Assembly: GCA_037447655.1 (NCBI GenBank)
Contig: JBBHKE010000967.1
Span: 62,001-126,000 of the forward strand
Direction of reading: 5' to 3'
From: Zygnema cylindricum
Lineage: Eukaryota > Streptophyta > Zygnematophyceae > Zygnematales > Zygnemataceae
DNA: 64,000 nucleotides
Shown in pieces: positions 59,944 through 64,000 of this stretch. Below the pieces are notes generated by a model. That model had not been told where the DNA came from. It saw nothing but the letters and a program-made list of their open reading frames with translations, and did not search any database. Both the position numbers and the translations under genes were made by a program. Numbering within the stretch: position 1 is the stretch's first letter; each line of letters begins with the position of its first letter.

Positions 59944-62597
59944 ATGGGCCCACCACGTACGGTGGCCATAAAAGATATTTCAGGCGTTATCTATAAGGGA
60001 AAAAGAGGAGGACAACCCAATGAACATGAAATGGGAGCTTCAAAGACGGACGTTTTTCACTTTTGCAGAACATCGGGACATTACATTGTTGATTGCACCT
60101 AATTGGAAGAATTAAGTATGAAATACGGGAAGGTGAACAGCAACAAAGAGGAGATAGAGGAGCTTCTCCACAATAAAAAATGAGATAATAAGGTGGAAAT
60201 ACCAATAAAGCAAAAATGAGCATTAGGAGGTTTGAAAGAACCCTCGGAGGAAGGGTTGATCATCGATTCGGGAGCATATATTCATATGAGCAAAGACAAA
60301 AGGTGGTTTACAAAGTTGAGGAAGATCCGCGCTGTTGAGAAAAAATTTGGGGATGGTAGAGTTGTTACTACAAACCTTGTAGGATCAATGGATCTAAAGG
60401 TCATAGTTGAAGGGAAAGTCTCCATTGTCACTCTTTTAGATTTGCTATGTATACCTGAGCTTAGCAAATATCTGATCTCTACAGTTGTCTTAGATAAGAA
60501 AGATTTCGTCACGATAACTAAGAAAGGAAGGTTCACTGTTAGTTTTGATGGTGAGGTATATTTCGTAGTTGAAAAAGGTAGCCAATGAATGTTTAGAATT
60601 GTACTTTGCAATTAAAAGAAAGGTTCCCTGTGCTCTTGTGTAAGTGATATTATGTTGTGGCATAAGAGACTTGGACATGTGCATCTGGATAGATTAAAAG
60701 AAATAAAGACCAAAGGAATAGTGGATGGGATAAAGTTTGAGGAATCTGAAATGGTAGATGATTGTAGTGGTTGTGCACAACGCAAGATCCATAGACTTTC
60801 TTTCCCAAAGATTGCCATTTATAAAAGAGAGAAGGTCTTAGAGCTTCTATACACAAATGTGTGGGGAACGGCGAGATATCTCTCACACGGAGGGAAAAGG
60901 TATATGTTGACCATCACCGATGACTGGTCTAGATATACTAAGGTATACTTCATTAATCATAAGTCAGAAGTGTTGCAGTACTTTAAGGAATATAAAGTTT
61001 GGAGTGAGAAACTTCATGAGACCTCCATAAAAGAAGTAAGAAGCAATAATGGGGGGAGTACACCTCAAATGAGTTTAAAGAGTTTTTAATAAACAAAGGA
61101 ATTCATCAACAAAAAACTGTTCCCGATAATTCGGAGCAAAATGGAGTAGCCGAAAGACTAAATAAAACACTTGGTGATATGTCAACGAGTATGCTAACTG
61201 ATAAGAGGATGGGCTTCCGGTTTTGGGCGGAAGTTATGAATTATGCAAACTTCATCAAAAATAGGGTTCTAACTTGAGCTAATAAAAATGAAACTCCATA
61301 TGAGAGGTGGACTGGAAGAAAACTAGAATTATCTAGTTTGAGAGTGTTTGGAAGTCAAGTGTTTAGCTTTGATAATGACAAAACAAAGTGGAAGTTAGAA
61401 GCAAGATGAAAGCCTGGATACTTGGTCAGATATGATGAAGATAGCAAAGGATAGCGAGTGTATGATAAAAAGAAAAAGGATATATTCTTAGCCAAACACA
61501 TTGTAGTTATGGATGAAGTAAAATCCATAGATCCGTTTAAATACACCAAAGAATTTAAAATCAGGATAGTCCCGGATCTGGATTTTAATCCTTACCTTGA
61601 ACTAATTCAAGAAGCACACAAGGAAGGAATTGAATTTTTAGGAAATTCAGATGACAAGAAAGTGGAGGAGACGCATGAGGCTCCACTTCAAACTGAAACT
61701 TAAGAAGAACCACAGTCGACGGATAGGGGAGATGAAGTTGTACCCAAACAGAATCTGAGGATGCCCTCAATATCAGCATAAGAATATTAGAGGGAGGACG
61801 GAGAAGCAACAAACGTATTCAAGAGAGAATGGCCAACAGTAAGTTAACCAAGCTGTCCCATCCGGAAGAACCTAAAACATATTTGAGAGCCATAATTAGC
61901 TTGGAATGGGATGGATGGAAAACAACTATTAATGAAGAAATGAATTCCATAATAGAGGCAAACACATAGGAGTTAGTAGATTGTCCTGCGAATAGAAAGC
62001 CAATCGGTTGTAAATGGGTTTTTAAACTATAATTGAACCCAGATAATTCTATAGAAAGGTACAAGGCTAGATTGGTAGCAAAGGGATACACTCAAAAGGA
62101 GGGAATTGATTATAAAGAGACCTTAGCACTGGTAGTCTGGTTTCCCTCAATTAGAATCCTTCTAAGTATAGCTGCAGCGGAAGGCATAGAAATACATCAA
62201 ATGGACATAAAACCTGCATTTCTAAATGGTGAACTATAAGAAGAAATTTTCAGGAAACAACGGAGGGATTTGTAGAGGAGGGAGAAGAAAGCAAGGTGTG
62301 CAGGTTGATTAAATCACTATACAGGTTGAAAGAAGCGCCCTGACAATGGAACATAAAATTGTATGAGTTCCTTACTGGTCTAGGTTACATACCAATCAGC
62401 TCATATCACTCGATTTATCTTTTTGAAGATGAAAATGGTGCAATTTTCATCGCAGTGTATGTGGATGATTTGCTTGTTTTGAGTAAATCTATTGAGAAAA
62501 TAAATCAACTAAAAATAAGTTTGAGTAGTCGATTTGATATGAAAGACCTAGGAGAAGCTAAGTACATTTTAGGAATACAAATACAAAGGGATAGAGA
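59944..62597 (+). pseudogene. Ty1/copia element 4: gag remnant, protease, integrase, RT
   Basis: ATG 59944 begins MGPPRTVAIKDIS and then jumps to the end of gag, so most of gag is deleted. The knuckle FHFCRTSGHYIVDC has lost its first Cys. The protease follows (IIDSGAYIHMS near 60260). GAG pre-integrase is MLWHKRLGHVHLDRLKE (60652). The integrase has ITDDWSRY but RSNNGG in place of RSDNGG, so the second catalytic Asp is lost. After a frameshift near 61050 come EQNGVAERLNKT and the integrase tail. The RT (62033 on) has [13 protein letters not shown] and VYVDDLLVLSKS. It ends at the N gap, so RNase H is missing. Many in-frame stops are present. Confidence 0.92.
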
Positions 62598-62607
62598 NNN
62601 NNNNNNN
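62598..62607. other. Assembly gap (10 N)
   Basis: It truncates copia element 4 within the RT and may hide the junction with the gypsy LTR. Confidence 1.
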
Positions 62608-62878
62608 AACCTCAATATAAAATTTTCAATATCGCTACCCACTTAAATCCACTATCGGATCCCAGAATTATTGTTCACCCATAGTAACTTTGCCCAATTC
62701 CCAGTTTAATCATGGTTTTAATGCGCACATGCAAAGTATTTCAGATTGCTTTGCAAATCATACGTGCCACCAAGCAAAGCATGTTTAAAATCATGCTTTG
62801 CAGTGAAAATGAATTCCCTTAAAGCAACCTTCAAAGCGCACGCTTTAAACAATGCGTGCTAGCACGCTTCAGCGCAAT
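62608..62878. other. Unassigned segment next to LTR remnant
   Basis: It is rich in AAAGCA/GCTTTG motifs. It does not match the corresponding part of the LTR at 51087-51554. No gene is seen. Confidence 0.4.
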
Positions 62879-63240
62879 CGCACGATCGTGCGTAACAAAT
62901 TTCGCACGCGAAACTTCCAACGAAATTCCCTTAAGTAAAAGTGACGTTTCGTACTAAAATTTGTACGAAACGAACCACCGTGCATACTAAACGTTTCGTT
63001 AGACTTTATGAAACGTACACGCGTAATTTTGGTACTAATTTGACCCTTAACCCGTTTCAATGATACCCACTTGTTATTAAGACCCCACGCTATCACCTAA
63101 ATACACCCATCGCTATAACTTTTAAAATATAACTCCAAATAGCGTGATTCTTTCGCGGACGTCTACCAAATTTAGTACTCTATAATCATAATACCTAAAT
63201 ACCCCTTTATAAATAATTTCGATCCGCTATTGCTGTTACA
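62879..63240 (-). mobile_element. 5' LTR remnant of G1
   Basis: It is nearly identical to 51555-51917, differing at a handful of positions, and ends in CTGTTACA followed by AGTGT. Its outer end faces the CASP start codon 44 bp away. Confidence 0.8.
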
Positions 63241-63283
63241 AGTGTATATTTGTATTGCGAGTGGATTTTTACTGAACTGAAAC

Positions 63284-64000
63284 ATGGACGGAACAAAAGA
63301 TTTCGCTGCTATTCTTGGTGGACATGAAATACTAAAAAGAACTAGCTTAGAAGCTTCTACTGGCGCTTCTTCACCTATAGGTGTTGTTGTAGCTTACTGG
63401 AGAGGTATACTATGGATTGTTACACTAGATTATTAGTTCTGGACAGGTGTCATGGAGTGATTTTGGATTGCAGTATCCTTTTTTTTCCTTTACTGACTCA
63501 TTGCTTGCATCAATATAGTCCATTCAAACCTTCTAAAAAATTGTTTTAATGTGTGAAAAGGTATGAAAACGCTATGTGTGGTTACGCGGAAAAAAATATG
63601 ATACACATGTAGTACATGATCACCAGATATAATGCTTTTACGTATTTTCGCACTTTTGAATTATGTTTTAAAAGAAGGGGATAAGAGTTGCAGATGATCA
63701 TACTCGCTGCATTTAAAAAAAATAAATTCCTAAACCCGTCTTAAATTGTTAGCAACCATTTTTTTGCCACACAGAATTTGATTTGGAGAATGCGAGAGTC
63801 CGTTTGGATGACCAAGGCTTGAAGATTGTTGAAAATCAGAAATCCAATACCAAAAATCGTCAAAAGTTGGCACATCTCACAAGAGGCAAGTATAGATGAC
63901 GGGAGAAGATGTGTTTGTATTTGTATTTCTATTTCTATTTCAATCTTATCGGAGTGGAATAATCGGTAATATTTTTTTTTGCATATTTTTGATTGTAGGC
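63284..64000 (+). CDS. CASP: CASP (Golgi coiled-coil, cut-like) homologue, first two exons
   Basis: Exon 1 is 63284-63404 (ATG to GAG|GTATAC) and encodes MDGTKDFAAILGGHEILKRT through VVVAYWR. Exon 2 starts at 63775 after CACACAG and reads EFDLENARVRLDDQGLKIVE followed by NQKSNTKNRQKLAHLTR. This is the conserved N-terminus of plant and animal CASP, a Golgi membrane tethering protein with long coiled coils and a C-terminal anchor. The exon 2 donor is ambiguous: GC (AGAG|GCAAGT, 63886) or GT (63890). An acceptor AG at 63997-63998 may open exon 3. The rest of the protein lies beyond the window. The exons look intact. Upstream, a 12-kb retroelement starts 44 bp before the ATG. Confidence 0.85.

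Larger units (their letters stand above)
51087..63240 (-). mobile_element. Nested Ty3/gypsy insertion G1, about 12.2 kb
   Basis: Both outer ends carry TGTAACAG/CTGTTACA LTR termini. AGTGT flanks both (51082-51086 and 63241-63245), a 5-bp target duplication as gypsy elements make. Inside are a downstream LTR (51087-51917), polypurine tract and pol 3' end, an upstream LTR remnant (62879-63240), and later insertions: a chimeric gypsy element, copia fragments and copia element 4. The two LTRs share only their first 362 bp, so the 5' LTR is truncated or replaced. The single-insertion reading is an inference. Confidence 0.62.

Overview
This is a eukaryotic nuclear window dominated by repeats. It is AT-rich, and its two host genes have spliced exons. 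They are a complete eight-exon WD40 gene of the plant WDR44-like type (36572-45048, +) and the first two exons of a Golgi CASP homologue (63284 to the window end, +). Plant-type WD40 linker motifs, a trihelix-like pseudogene and an initiator-Met-tRNA primer site in a Ty3/gypsy element all fit a streptophyte. The repeat-rich, long-intron style would suit a large charophyte genome such as Chara, but the species is inference. Three runs of 10 N are assembly gaps.

Layout. 1-9100 is a 40-bp satellite array, interrupted at 4666-5530 by an 865-bp element with a clean 4-bp target duplication. The array ends abruptly at 9100 against a decayed retroelement (9105-11276). That element carries gag-like sequence, a retropepsin-like domain and then a recognisable cytosine-C5 DNA methyltransferase domain (motifs I to IV). 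The methyltransferase is cut off by a second copy of the 865-bp family. 11.9-36.4 kb is a patchwork: Ty1/copia and Ty3/gypsy remains, about seven copies of one copia LTR family that carries an antisense tRNA-like sequence, several TIR and foldback elements (two with 8-bp target duplications), long CT and GA tracts, and a trihelix-like pseudogene.

36.6-45.0 kb is the WD40 gene. 45-51 kb is intergenic with purine tracts, a minisatellite and a MITE. 51087-63240 is best read as one old Ty3/gypsy insertion (minus strand, AGTGT duplicated at both ends) filled with later elements: a chimeric gypsy element with an unusual acidic/coiled-coil ORF, and a copia element. It lies 44 bp upstream of the CASP start codon, so the gene is separated from its probable original promoter near 50.8 kb.

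The strongest candidate for something unusual is the retroelement-associated DNA methyltransferase at 10.74-11.28 kb. Next are the tRNA-like module inside the copia LTRs and the accessory ORF at 53.9-55.1 kb. Nearly all transposon genes here are broken by in-frame stops or frameshifts and are not expected to be active.
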